In this document: positions 25,051 through 34,059 of the stretch, piece after piece
How the letters are laid out: each line of letters starts with the position of its first letter
Position numbering within the stretch: the first letter of the stretch is position 1
NCBI RefSeq assembly: GCF_900105475.1
Contig: NZ_LT629777.1
Span: 3,906,001-3,970,000, forward strand
Length of the DNA stretch: 64,000 nucleotides
DNA from: Pseudomonas asplenii
Lineage (GTDB): Bacteria > Pseudomonadota > Gammaproteobacteria > Pseudomonadales > Pseudomonadaceae
Direction: 5' to 3'
The notes under the pieces: generated by a model
What the model was told of the DNA's origin: nothing
The model's input: only the letters and a program-made list of their open reading frames with translations
The model's database searches: none
Translations under genes and position numbers: made by a program

Positions 25051-26670
25051 TTACTGGGAGATCTCACTGACTTTCCTGGTGATCGCGTCCATGACCGCTT
25101 GCTGGGTTCGGGCGATGATCAGACCTGGGGTCTGCTCATAATCCAGCCCTCCCCATTCGATCGGGGTGCCGAACGGGATGCCATAAAATTTATCGTCATA
25201 GCTGACGATATTGTATCGATACTCCTGCTCGACTTTCACCAGTATGGCGAGGGCAGGAGTTTTATTGACATTCTTGTAGATAGCTTCGCTGACGTCTTTC
25301 TGAGTGTTGGCGATAATCAGGCCTTGAGTCTGTTCATAATGGGGGGCTCCCCACTTGATCGGCATGCCGAACGGAATGCCATAAAATTTTTCATCGTAGT
25401 TGACGATATTGTACCGATGCGCCGATTCGACCGCCACGAGGATGGGCGGAGGTGCTTGCCTCGGTGTATAGGCCGTCAGCCAGGCAATATACAGGCAGAC
25501 TGTAACCGTAGCGGCCGCCGACCATGCCAGCGGCTTTCGCGAACGCACAGTCAATTCAGGGGATAGCGGTGCGATGATCCTGCGTTGTCTCCATTGATTG
25601 AATGGAGTTTCAATGGCAAAGCAGGCAAACCAGGCAATGAAAAGTGAAGTTCCGATGATGATTGCTTGTGTTGAATAGGTGCCGGCAGGTAGACCGAATG
25701 TCTTCAGCATCATGCCGATAATCAATCCATGAACGATGTAGGTCGGATAGCTGAACTCGCCCAGCCAGCGATCGATGCGATTGTCTTTCCAGAGCAGGAA
25801 AACAAAAGGCAGGCAGAGGGCAAAGACACAATAGAACATCCATAGCGCTGGCGTGTCGTAGCCTGCGGCACTGCCAATAACCGGGTACCCACCGGAAAAC
25901 AGTATGTAAAAAACTCCGCCGAGTACGATGATGTTAATCGGTAGGGTCGCGTTTTTTAGTGCCGGCCACTTGATGAGTTGTCGGTAAAAATAGTAGCCCA
26001 GGCTTCCCATAAGGAAAAAGCATAGGGTTGCAGGCAGAAAGTAATACCCCCATCCAATCGGGTTGAACGATTCCCGCATATTCCAGAAAACCGCACGTAC
26101 CAACAGGCTGGCAAGGAGCAGGATTATGATTCTGCGGCGACTGTGAACGACGAAGGGGGCCAGAATATAAAATATGAGCTCTACTGACAGTGTCCAGGCC
26201 TGCCCAATGAGCATTACAGAGTTTTCAAAATACGACCTGTCAATGTGCGAGCTGATAAAACTCATGTAGCTATTGATGTCGCCCTTGGCAAATGAGTGGG
26301 AGGTGAGTTGGTGCCAGTCCTGGCCTAGAATGAACAGATTCATGAAGATCAGGCTAAGCTGACCAAAAAAACCATGCCCCAGGTTGTCAGTAAACGCGCT
26401 TGGTGTGTCGGTATAGATATACCAGACGATCATGAATGCCAGCATCGCCAGGTAGACAGGAAATATCCTGAAAACTCGGGATAAATAAAACTTGGTGACC
26501 CAGGGGGTATCGGATTTTATGTATTTCTCGTTGATCACCAAGGTCATGTAGAACCCTGAAATCATGAAAAAAAACATGACGGCAATTGAGGCATGAAGCC
26601 AGTGGAAAGGAGCTTTCGGGGTGTGGTGGACGAGAACCGATAAAGCAAGAAACAACCGAAGCATTCCCAT
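25051..26670 (-). CDS. Acyltransferase 3 (OafA/YrhL-like) with C-terminal tandem repeat
   Basis: 539 residues. The integral-membrane acyltransferase-3 domain (about 1-395, 10 or so helices) has the usual LSVLVHH, FFFMISGFYM and YPTYIVHG motifs. It is followed by one more helix (~395-415) and two tandem copies of a ~55-residue unit, RYNIVNYDEKFYGIPFG... (about 428) and RYNIVSYDDKFYGIPFG... (about 486), each ending in GLIIA-T. It probably acylates a surface polysaccharide, with the repeats on the other face of the membrane. AT-rich composition suggests transfer. Confidence 0.85.
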   Translation of the reverse strand: MGMLRLFLALSVLVHHTPKAPFHWLHASIAVMFFFMISGFYMTLVINEKYIKSDTPWVTKFYLSRVFRIFPVYLAMLAFMIVWYIYTDTPSAFTDNLGHGFFGQLSLIFMNLFILGQDWHQLTSHSFAKGDINSYMSFISSHIDRSYFENSVMLIGQAWTLSVELIFYILAPFVVHSRRRIIILLLASLLVRAVFWNMRESFNPIGWGYYFLPATLCFFLMGSLGYYFYRQLIKWPALKNATLPINIIVLGGVFYILFSGGYPVIGSAAGYDTPALWMFYCVFALCLPFVFLLWKDNRIDRWLGEFSYPTYIVHGLIIGMMLKTFGLPAGTYSTQAIIIGTSLFIAWFACFAIETPFNQWRQRRIIAPLSPELTVRSRKPLAWSAAATVTVCLYIAWLTAYTPRQAPPPILVAVESAHRYNIVNYDEKFYGIPFGMPIKWGAPHYEQTQGLIIANTQKDVSEAIYKNVNKTPALAILVKVEQEYRYNIVSYDDKFYGIPFGTPIEWGGLDYEQTPGLIIARTQQAVMDAITRKVSEISQ

Positions 26671-27040
26671 TTTTGCCGAAATCCTTTGCTACCAGAGTAT
26701 TTTTCAGTCCGAAGACGATCGGTGGTGCATTTTCAATAGAAAATGCGTAAGCGAGAGGGACGCCGAAAACCGCACTCTCAACCTTGGCACGGATGCTGGG
26801 GCTCGCATGCAGCCAGTACCAGCAGCTTAAATATTTGACCCGCGCAGAGTAAACCAGTGAGAGAGAAGTGGGTAGATCAAAGAGCCCTGCCCGAGGCTGG
26901 TGAAGGGGGGCAAGTGCACGACAGCTGGTGATTGCTGTCGTGGTTGAAGTGCGTCGATTGCATTCTGTAGGCTGCCGGGATTGCCGTCTGGCAGTTGCCA
27001 CGCTTTTGCGGACAATCCCGTTCTTGCGGAGAGTCCAATA
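26671..27040. other. Gene-less stretch
   Basis: 370 bases between two minus-strand genes. The right part is the 3' side of the immunity-like gene and the left part carries the acyltransferase promoter. No supported gene or clear hairpin. Confidence 0.4.
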
Positions 27041-27640
27041 TCAGTGCTTGGGCACACTCAGTCGCGTGTACTGATCCTGGCTGATCCAGCCGGTGAAGGA
27101 GCGACCCTCGGCGTTGAGGTACTCGACCTGGGCTGCACCGTCCTTGAAGGCCAGTACGCCGACGACATCGTCCTTGACGATGTAAGGCCCCTTGGTGGCC
27201 TTGGCATTCTGGGTTTTCTGCAGCAGGGCCTTGTCGGCCGAGACCGTCACCAGGCCGATCCAGTTCTTGCTGGCGGTCTGGGTCAGGTTCAGGCCCGTGG
27301 CGATTTCCGGCATCAGCACGTTCATGCAGCCTGGATGCTGCTGGCCTTGTTCGACTTTCAGGGTGACGCCATCGGCCGAGGCCTTCACGCTGCCCGGATA
27401 GACCTCGTCGACCCAGGTCGACAGCGCCTCGGGCTTGCCCTGCAGGTAGAAGGCACAGCTGAAGTTGCCTTCGCCGCGTTCTTCCGAGTAGAACCCTTCG
27501 ACCTGGTGGTCCGGCGTGACCGCCAGCATCAACTGCTCGTACTTGCCCGAATGCAGTCCCGCGGCGAAAGCCGATGTACCGGCACACAGCGAAATTGCCC
27601 CGGCGATCAGCCAGCGGGAAACGGAAAGTTTATGCGTCAT
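27041..27640 (-). CDS. Periplasmic protein, candidate immunity partner of the muramidase
   Basis: 199 residues with a clear signal peptide (KLSVSRWLIAGAISLCAGTSAFA, cleavage about residue 24). The mature part has two cysteines in each half (FSCAF, HPGCM) and an SH3-like C-terminal segment (VVGVLAFKDGAAQVEYL). It starts one base after the muramidase stop. A periplasmic protein coupled to a peptidoglycan hydrolase is the usual layout of an effector-immunity pair. It is assigned by context. I recognise no family. Confidence 0.65.
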   Translation of the reverse strand: MTHKLSVSRWLIAGAISLCAGTSAFAAGLHSGKYEQLMLAVTPDHQVEGFYSEERGEGNFSCAFYLQGKPEALSTWVDEVYPGSVKASADGVTLKVEQGQQHPGCMNVLMPEIATGLNLTQTASKNWIGLVTVSADKALLQKTQNAKATKGPYIVKDDVVGVLAFKDGAAQVEYLNAEGRSFTGWISQDQYTRLSVPKH

Positions 27641-27641
27641 T

Positions 27642-28691
27642 TCATTTTTTTCCTTCAAGTTTTTCGTAGGCCTTTTTAATGCGCGAGTCATAGTCGCCAT
27701 AGTCCTTGCCGTTATAGTTGAAGGCCATGCCGACATAATCCTTGTTCTTCATGGCCTTCATCAATGCCGAGTTCTTCAGGCAAAAGCCGACGAATGCCTT
27801 TAGTTGCGTGCCCGCATTGAGTTTCATGTCGGTGACGAATTCAAAGACATTCTTGTAGCCACAGGCGGCAAAGTTGAAACCCATCACTTGAAACATGCCC
27901 CAGGACGCCGACATCAGGGCCGCTTCCTGGTCCAGGCCGAAAGCGGTGGCCATGGTTTCCCAGGCCTTGGTCTGGTCCTTGTTGTTGACCTGCCACTGCG
28001 GGCCAGCCTTTTTCACGTAGGGGTAGGACAGCAGCGGATGCGTTTGGTCGTATTTGCTCTTGGTGTACTTGCGGAAGATATGCCCTTCGAAGGCGATCAC
28101 CGGCAATTTGGCCGGGCCGAAACCGGAACGGCCACCGGACTCGACGGTGGCAAATGCCTTGAGGATATTGACCGGGATCCCGTTGCCCAACTGTGTTGCG
28201 GCATTCTGGAAGTCGCTGTCGCTCAAGGTCATGTTGCCGTCACACGTGGCCTGGAGCACCATCTGCCGGTTGCGCCGCTCGGCTTCGATGATCGCGCGCA
28301 TGCGGTCCAGGTAGTGATTGACGGTGGCCTGGACCATGTCGCTGCCGTTGTTGCCGAAGGCGTTGAGGAAGGTCGGCAAGCGCAGGGTCGGGTGCGGCTT
28401 GACCGGCACCTTGATCGCTTCTTCGATCAGGCTGTTGAAGGTCCGGCCGGTCGGATCGACCACGCCGTCGGGGTGGGCATATTTGAGATGACGGAATTGA
28501 TACTGGCTGATGCACTGCACCAACTGACCATCGCACTTGCCATTTTCCTGCAGGGGAGTACCCATCTTCGGAATGATCAGGTTGAACAAGTACTGGATGC
28601 ACTGAACATCGGCGGGCAAGTTCCGCGCCTTGCCGGGAGAACCGACCGAAGCGCTGATGAGACTAGGCAGGCCCTGCAGATTTTTCATCAT
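27642..28691 (-). CDS. N-acetylmuramidase (DUF3380) with peptidoglycan-binding-like N-terminus, candidate secreted effector
   Basis: 349 residues, no signal peptide. The N-terminal part (about 20-95) resembles a peptidoglycan-binding module (VQCIQYLFNLIIPKMG ... GVVDPTGRTFNSL). The C-terminal N-acetylmuramidase domain (about 155-345) has the conserved ILKAFATVESGGRSGF with the catalytic Glu and LPVIAFEGHIF. Such proteins cleave glycan strands, either as phage lysins or as type VI effectors. The lack of phage genes and the coupled periplasmic partner favour an effector. ATG 28691 has AAGGA at good spacing. An ATG at 28697 adds two residues. Confidence 0.75.
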   Translation of the reverse strand: MMKNLQGLPSLISASVGSPGKARNLPADVQCIQYLFNLIIPKMGTPLQENGKCDGQLVQCISQYQFRHLKYAHPDGVVDPTGRTFNSLIEEAIKVPVKPHPTLRLPTFLNAFGNNGSDMVQATVNHYLDRMRAIIEAERRNRQMVLQATCDGNMTLSDSDFQNAATQLGNGIPVNILKAFATVESGGRSGFGPAKLPVIAFEGHIFRKYTKSKYDQTHPLLSYPYVKKAGPQWQVNNKDQTKAWETMATAFGLDQEAALMSASWGMFQVMGFNFAACGYKNVFEFVTDMKLNAGTQLKAFVGFCLKNSALMKAMKNKDYVGMAFNYNGKDYGDYDSRIKKAYEKLEGKK

Positions 28692-29069
28692 CGACATCCT
28701 TGTTGTGTTGTAAAAATGACAGAAAGTGCCATCACCTTAATATCATTTTTGTATCTTTATCATACGTTGAAACATTTGGCTGGCGGAAACTAACAAGCAG
28801 TTTTGAGGTTGTCCAGAGGCTGTTTTGAAAGTTGTGAAATGTCCGTCATCCCCTCGGGTTGAACCGCGCAAATGCGACGAATGCTCTCTACGCTCAGGGT
28901 TCGCGGTCGAGTACCGCATTCTCCAGATGAGACAGCACATGCCTGCAATCGTGCCCAGTGGGTTACAGGGATAGTAGGAGGGGCGAGCAGGCCAGGTGCC
29001 GCTCGCGGATGAGCCGGCGTTCCTGCCTGCCATCTTGTCTGTTTCAACCGACGACCCACAGGAGTCTTT
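28692..29069. other. Gene-less stretch between effector and esterase genes
   Basis: About 380 bases holding two divergent promoters. The first 60 bases on the left are AT-rich. No supported gene. Confidence 0.4.
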
Positions 29070-29888
29070 ATGAGCACGTTCGTGACACGCGATGACACCG
29101 AGATCTATTACAAGGACTGGGGCACTGGCAAGCCGGTGTTGTTCAGTCATGGCTGGCCCCTGGATGCGGACATGTGGGAATACCAGATGGAGTACCTGAG
29201 CAGCCGCGGCTATCGCACCATCGCTTTCGACCGGCGCGGTTTTGGTCGTTCCAGCCAGCCCTGGAACGGTTACGACTACGACACGTTCGCCGACGACCTG
29301 GCCCAGTTGATCGAGCATCTGGACCTTCAGGCCGTGACGCTGGTGGGCTTCTCCATGGGCGGTGGCGACGTCAGCCGCTACATCGCCCGCCACGGCAGTC
29401 AGCGGGTTGCCGGGCTGGTGTTGCTGGGCGCTGTAACGCCCCTGTTCATCCAGACCGAAGACCACCCGCTGGGCGTCCCCCAGGCGGTTTTCGATGACAT
29501 CAAGGCCGGCCTGCTCAAGGATCGGGCGCAATTCATCGCCGACTTTGCCGCGCCGTTCTATGGCATCAACCACGGCCAGGTGGTTTCCGAGGGCGTGCTG
29601 ACCCAGACCTTGAACATCGCACTGATGGCATCGCTCAAGGGGACCGTGGATTGCGTGAGCGCCTTCTCCGGAACCGACTTCCGCGCGGACATGGCCAAGA
29701 TCGATGTCCCGACACTGGTGATCCATGGTGACGACGACCAGATCGTGCCGATCGAGGCCACCGGCAAGCTGGCGGCCGAGATGATTGACGGCGCGACCCT
29801 CAAGGTCTACGCCGGTGCCCCCCACGGTTTTGCCGTGACCCACGCTCAGCAACTGAACGAAGACCTGCTGGCATTCCTGGCGGGTTGA
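29070..29888 (+). CDS. Aryl esterase / non-heme haloperoxidase-type alpha/beta hydrolase
   Basis: 272 residues, closely similar in length and sequence to the well-studied P. fluorescens aryl esterase (PFE). Catalytic Ser in GFSMGGG (about 95), Asp in HGDDDQIVP (about 222) and His in PHGFAVT (about 252). Family enzymes hydrolyse short-chain aryl esters and also show perhydrolase activity. The ATG follows a CAGGAG site. It stands alone. Confidence 0.92.
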   Translation: MSTFVTRDDTEIYYKDWGTGKPVLFSHGWPLDADMWEYQMEYLSSRGYRTIAFDRRGFGRSSQPWNGYDYDTFADDLAQLIEHLDLQAVTLVGFSMGGGDVSRYIARHGSQRVAGLVLLGAVTPLFIQTEDHPLGVPQAVFDDIKAGLLKDRAQFIADFAAPFYGINHGQVVSEGVLTQTLNIALMASLKGTVDCVSAFSGTDFRADMAKIDVPTLVIHGDDDQIVPIEATGKLAAEMIDGATLKVYAGAPHGFAVTHAQQLNEDLLAFLAG

Positions 29889-30058
29889 TCGCTGCGCTCT
29901 GCAAGGCTGTTTCTCCATCTCTCCCGTCGGGTGCGGGGGAGATGTCATGGGTATCCCAAATCCCCTATCACCGCCAGGCTACTGTAGGATAATCAGCAGC
30001 TCTAACCAGGGAAGTCTATGGAGCTTTTCGTTTTTAGCGGCAATGGAGGCCGTGATAC

Positions 30059-31927
30059 ATGTTCAAGGCGAGACGTAATCTATGGATCTTATTATTTGTT
30101 TATGTCGTCGGTGTCAGTGGTTATATCTATTATCTGCATTCCCAGGCTCGGGATATTCTGACGCACAGCATCAACGATAAACTGCTTCATGCGGCACTGG
30201 GGGCTTCTGCCATTCTCGGTGACCGGTATCACGATCATCTGGTCGACAAGGGTTCCAAATCGGACGCCCAGGATCTGGAGTCCATCCAGCGTCTCTCCCG
30301 CTTCAACCAGGCCATGGGGACGGCTTTTGTCTATACCGTGATCAAGCAAGCGGGTTCAGCCTACCTGGTCAGTTCCAGCGCTTCGCAAGAAGAGGTTCGG
30401 AACAAGAACTTCGTGCGTTTTTTTGATCCCTACCCGGACGCCAGTCAGGCCTTGCTGGATAGTTTTGAGCGCAGTGAACCCAGTTGGATCGATTACTCTG
30501 ACCATTGGGGCGATTTCCGGGCTGTCTTCATTCCGTTGAAATCCCATGATGGGACGGTTTATGTAGCCGGTGCGGAAATGAGACTGGCTGACTATTATCA
30601 GCAATTGGGATGGGAGTCTCTCTATCATATTGTATTGGCTATCCTGGTTTTCCTGGCGTTTAGCATGTTGTTTGTCGTTGATTCGTTACGCATGCGCGCT
30701 CATTTAGAACAGTTGCAGATAAACGAGAAGTTGGGGCAAGCCAAAAAAGCTGCCGAACAGGCCGATCAATACAAGACACAATTTCTGGCGTCCATGAGTC
30801 ATGAAATTCGCACGCCCATGTATGGTGTTATCGGTGCAACCGACGTATTGGCGGGAACGTCGCTGAACCCGGCGCAGCGCTCCTTGCTGAACACGATTCA
30901 GGCCAGTGGTACGGCGTTGCTGGCGTTGATCAACGATATCCTCGACCTTGCAAAGATCGAGTCGGGCAAGCCTGATCTTAAACCGCGAGTGTTCGAATTG
31001 CGTACGCTGGTGAACGCCAGTGCGGCGCTGCTCCGACAGAATATCCAGGACAAACCGGTCGAACTTGACGTCCAGATTTCGAGAAACGTACCCCGCTGGG
31101 TCAAGGTTGACGCCGATCGTCTTCGCCAGGTCTTGTTTAACCTGTTGGGTAACGCGATCAAATTCACCGAAACAGGCAAGGTATCGCTGGTTGTCGAGTC
31201 CAGCGTCAATGCCAGTGCGCCGAGGCTCGACTTTTCCATACGGGACACGGGTATCGGCATTTCCACCGAACAGCAGATCAGCCTGTTCGACCCCTTTGTC
31301 CAGTTTGAAGGGGCGGTTGACCAGCGTTTCAGTGGCAGCGGCCTTGGCCTCTCCATTTGCAAGAGCCTGATCGAAGCCCAGGGAGGTGAGTTGTCTGTCA
31401 GCAGTCGGTTTGGTGTGGGTTCGGTTTTTTCCTTCTCATTGCCTACCGAGTCTTTTCTCGCTGGCGAAATCCCCGTTGCCACGGACCAGCCGGCAGCGGT
31501 TTTCGACGCCTCTTTCGCCCATGACTATCCGCTCTATATCCTGCTGGTGGAGAACCATCCGCTGAACCAGAAAGTGGCCATGGCAATGCTCCAGAACCTG
31601 GGATATCAGCCGGACCTGGCCGCCAATGGGCTGGAGGCACTGGATCACTGCATGAGTGTCACACCGGATGTCATTCTCATGGATATCAATATGCCAGGGA
31701 TGGACGGGTTGGAGGCTATTCGCCGGATTCGCCAAATGCCGTCAGGCGAGCATTGCTACATCGTGGCCTTCACGGCCAGTGCGTTTTCCAGCGAGATCGA
31801 TCATTTCCGGCGTGCGGGGGCCAACGATATCCTGACCAAACCAGCGAATCTCCGGGAATTTTGCGAGGTGCTGCAGCGTTCTGCCGATTATCTTCAGCTT
31901 CAAGACAGCTATTCCATGGCTGAATGA
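30059..31927 (+). CDS. Hybrid sensor histidine kinase with receiver domain
   Basis: 622 residues. TM1 (8-28), a ~155-residue periplasmic sensor region, TM2 (189-208), a short coiled coil, HisKA with H248 (SMSHEIRTPM), HATPase_c (about 355-470, N-box NLLGNAIKF, DTGIGI, GSGLGL) and a receiver domain (about 503-615) with phospho-acceptor D542 in LMDINMPGMDG and K in LTKPA. No HPt domain or cognate regulator is nearby, so an external phosphotransfer protein is needed. The ligand is unknown. Confidence 0.9.
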   Translation: MFKARRNLWILLFVYVVGVSGYIYYLHSQARDILTHSINDKLLHAALGASAILGDRYHDHLVDKGSKSDAQDLESIQRLSRFNQAMGTAFVYTVIKQAGSAYLVSSSASQEEVRNKNFVRFFDPYPDASQALLDSFERSEPSWIDYSDHWGDFRAVFIPLKSHDGTVYVAGAEMRLADYYQQLGWESLYHIVLAILVFLAFSMLFVVDSLRMRAHLEQLQINEKLGQAKKAAEQADQYKTQFLASMSHEIRTPMYGVIGATDVLAGTSLNPAQRSLLNTIQASGTALLALINDILDLAKIESGKPDLKPRVFELRTLVNASAALLRQNIQDKPVELDVQISRNVPRWVKVDADRLRQVLFNLLGNAIKFTETGKVSLVVESSVNASAPRLDFSIRDTGIGISTEQQISLFDPFVQFEGAVDQRFSGSGLGLSICKSLIEAQGGELSVSSRFGVGSVFSFSLPTESFLAGEIPVATDQPAAVFDASFAHDYPLYILLVENHPLNQKVAMAMLQNLGYQPDLAANGLEALDHCMSVTPDVILMDINMPGMDGLEAIRRIRQMPSGEHCYIVAFTASAFSSEIDHFRRAGANDILTKPANLREFCEVLQRSADYLQLQDSYSMAE

Positions 31928-32296
31928 ACGCAGGAGCTATCCATTGCTCTCATGCTGCTTGCGATATGCACGCGGCGGCAGTCGCGGATGGATGAAGAGG
32001 AGTGTGTATGGTCATGGGCGTGGCTCTGTCTGACGCGGCAGCGCCCCGGCCAGGCGGGAGCGGAAAATTTATATGAATTTTATATTTCTGTAATATTTTG
32101 AAATATATAATCGCCCCCGCGCAGCGATCTCCACCGCCATCCGGTCTGTGGCCTCCCTTCGATCTTTTCCCTGTTACTTCTTCAATATGTGCTGTGCTTA
32201 GGTCACCTGAGTCTTGCCTGAGCGTGCTCGGGTGCCTTGAACAGTGCCGGTCCGTAGTCTTGTCTCCTTCGTGGAGCGCAGTTGGAATCGTCGACC
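31928..32296. promoter_or_regulatory. Gene-less leader of the ABC operon with AT-rich inverted repeat
   Basis: 370 bases. An AT-rich tract at about 32066-32112 includes an 8-bp inverted repeat tatatttc/gaaatata (32081-32088/32100-32107), likely the promoter or an operator for the ABC transporter genes. No supported gene. Confidence 0.45.
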
Positions 32297-34045
32297 ATGA
32301 ATAAGGTTTTTCATCACTACATCCCGGCCAGTACGCGACGTCTGCTCCCCAATCGCTGGGACCTGATGGCTCTGCCGCTGGTTATCGGCTTCCTGTTGTT
32401 GCTGTCGATCGGTGCACGGGAAACCTGGGCGCCGATTTCCACCCTGCAGAGCCAGGCGATTTCCCTTGATCCGGGCAACCTGCCCGAGTACGCGATACGT
32501 ACCACGCTGCGGATGCTGGCCGCGATGGTCGCCTCGCTGGTCTTCACCTTCCTCTATGGGACCCTGGCGGCGAAAAGCCGGCGTGCCGAGAAGTTGCTGG
32601 TGCCGGTGCTCGATATCCTGCAGTCGGTGCCGGTGCTGGGCTACATCTCGTTCACCGTGACCTTTTTCCTGTTGCTGTTTCCCGGGCGGGTTCTGGGCGC
32701 GGAGTGTGCGGCGATTTTTGCGATCTTCACCAGCCAGGCCTGGAACATGACCTTCAGCTTCTACCAGTCGCTGCGCATGCTGCCTCGTGACCTGGTGGAA
32801 GTGTCCAGCAGCCTGCAATTGTCGGGCTGGCAGAAATTCTGGAAGCTCGATGTGCCCTTCGCCATTCCCGGGCTGGTCTGGAACATGATGATGAGTATGT
32901 CCGGCGGCTGGTTCTTCGTGGTCGCCTCGGAAGCCATTACCGTGGGCGATAAAACCATCACCTTGCCCGGCATCGGTTCCTACCTGGCGCTGGCGATCGA
33001 CCAGCGTGATTTGTCGGCCGTCGGGTATGTGATCCTGACGATGGTCGTGGTGATCCTGATCTACGATCAGTTCCTGTTTCGGCCCCTGGTGGCCTGGGCG
33101 GACAAGTTCCGTATGGAAGATACTGCGGCTCAGGGCGGCGTTCCGGAGTCCGGGGTCTTGCGCCTGATCCAGCGTACCCGGGTGATCCAGCGTCTGATTC
33201 GTCCCGTGGTGCGCGCCGTCACCCGTCTCGGCCATCTGCGTCTGAGCCTGAACCTGGCAACACCCCGTGTGGAGTCGGAGCAGGGCCGGCAGGCGGCCTC
33301 CCGGGTGGTCGATTGGGTCTGGGGAGCCTGCATCGGCGCCCTGGCGTGTTATGCGTTCTATCACATCGTGCTGTATGTCAGCAGCGAAGTGACCTTCGGC
33401 GAAGTCGGCCATGTGCTGTGGCTGGGTCTGATCACCTTGCTGCGGGTGGCCTTGCTGATCTTCATCGCTTCGCTGATCTGGGTACCGCTGGGCGTGATGA
33501 TCGGTCTGCGCCCGCATCTTGCGGAGAAGATCCAGCCGCTGGCGCAGTTTCTCGCGGCGTTTCCGGCCAACCTGCTGTTTCCCGTGTTCGTCATCGTCAT
33601 CCTGCAGTTCCATCTGAACCCGGATATCTGGCTCAGCCCGCTGATCGTGCTGGGTACCCAGTGGTACATCCTGTTTAACGTGATCGCAGGCGCCAGTGCC
33701 TTCCCCAATGACTTTCGCGAAGCGGCGGCGAATTTCCACATCCGCGGCTGGCAGTGGTGGCGCAAGGTCATGCTGCCGGGCATTTTCCCGTACTACGTGA
33801 CCGGGGCGATCACTGCGTCTGGCGGCGCCTGGAACGCCAGCATCGTTTCCGAGTTCGTCTCCTGGGGCCAGGACAAAGTGGTTGCCCATGGTTTGGGCGC
33901 TTATATCGCGCAGATGACCGCGGCCGGCGACTTCCCGAAAATCACCCTGGGAGTCGTGGTGATGTCGTTGTTCGTCGTGCTGTTCAACCGGCTGATCTGG
34001 CGTCCCATGTACGCCCTGGCCGAAAACAAACTTCGTATGAATTAA
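32297..34045 (+). CDS. ABC transporter permease, fused double BPD_transp_1 (NitT/TauT type)
   Basis: 582 residues with two permease halves in tandem (about 60-280 and 345-575). Each carries the EAA loop (LVEVSSSLQLSGWQKF... and FREAAANFHIRGWQWW...). This fused form occurs in a branch of the nitrate/sulfonate/taurine-type importers. ATG at 32297 chosen, a TTG at 32282 is in frame. It forms an operon with the ATPase 14 bases downstream. No substrate-binding protein is encoded nearby, so the substrate is open. Confidence 0.88.
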   Translation: MNKVFHHYIPASTRRLLPNRWDLMALPLVIGFLLLLSIGARETWAPISTLQSQAISLDPGNLPEYAIRTTLRMLAAMVASLVFTFLYGTLAAKSRRAEKLLVPVLDILQSVPVLGYISFTVTFFLLLFPGRVLGAECAAIFAIFTSQAWNMTFSFYQSLRMLPRDLVEVSSSLQLSGWQKFWKLDVPFAIPGLVWNMMMSMSGGWFFVVASEAITVGDKTITLPGIGSYLALAIDQRDLSAVGYVILTMVVVILIYDQFLFRPLVAWADKFRMEDTAAQGGVPESGVLRLIQRTRVIQRLIRPVVRAVTRLGHLRLSLNLATPRVESEQGRQAASRVVDWVWGACIGALACYAFYHIVLYVSSEVTFGEVGHVLWLGLITLLRVALLIFIASLIWVPLGVMIGLRPHLAEKIQPLAQFLAAFPANLLFPVFVIVILQFHLNPDIWLSPLIVLGTQWYILFNVIAGASAFPNDFREAAANFHIRGWQWWRKVMLPGIFPYYVTGAITASGGAWNASIVSEFVSWGQDKVVAHGLGAYIAQMTAAGDFPKITLGVVVMSLFVVLFNRLIWRPMYALAENKLRMN

Positions 34046-34059
34046 CCTGAGTCGGTCCC

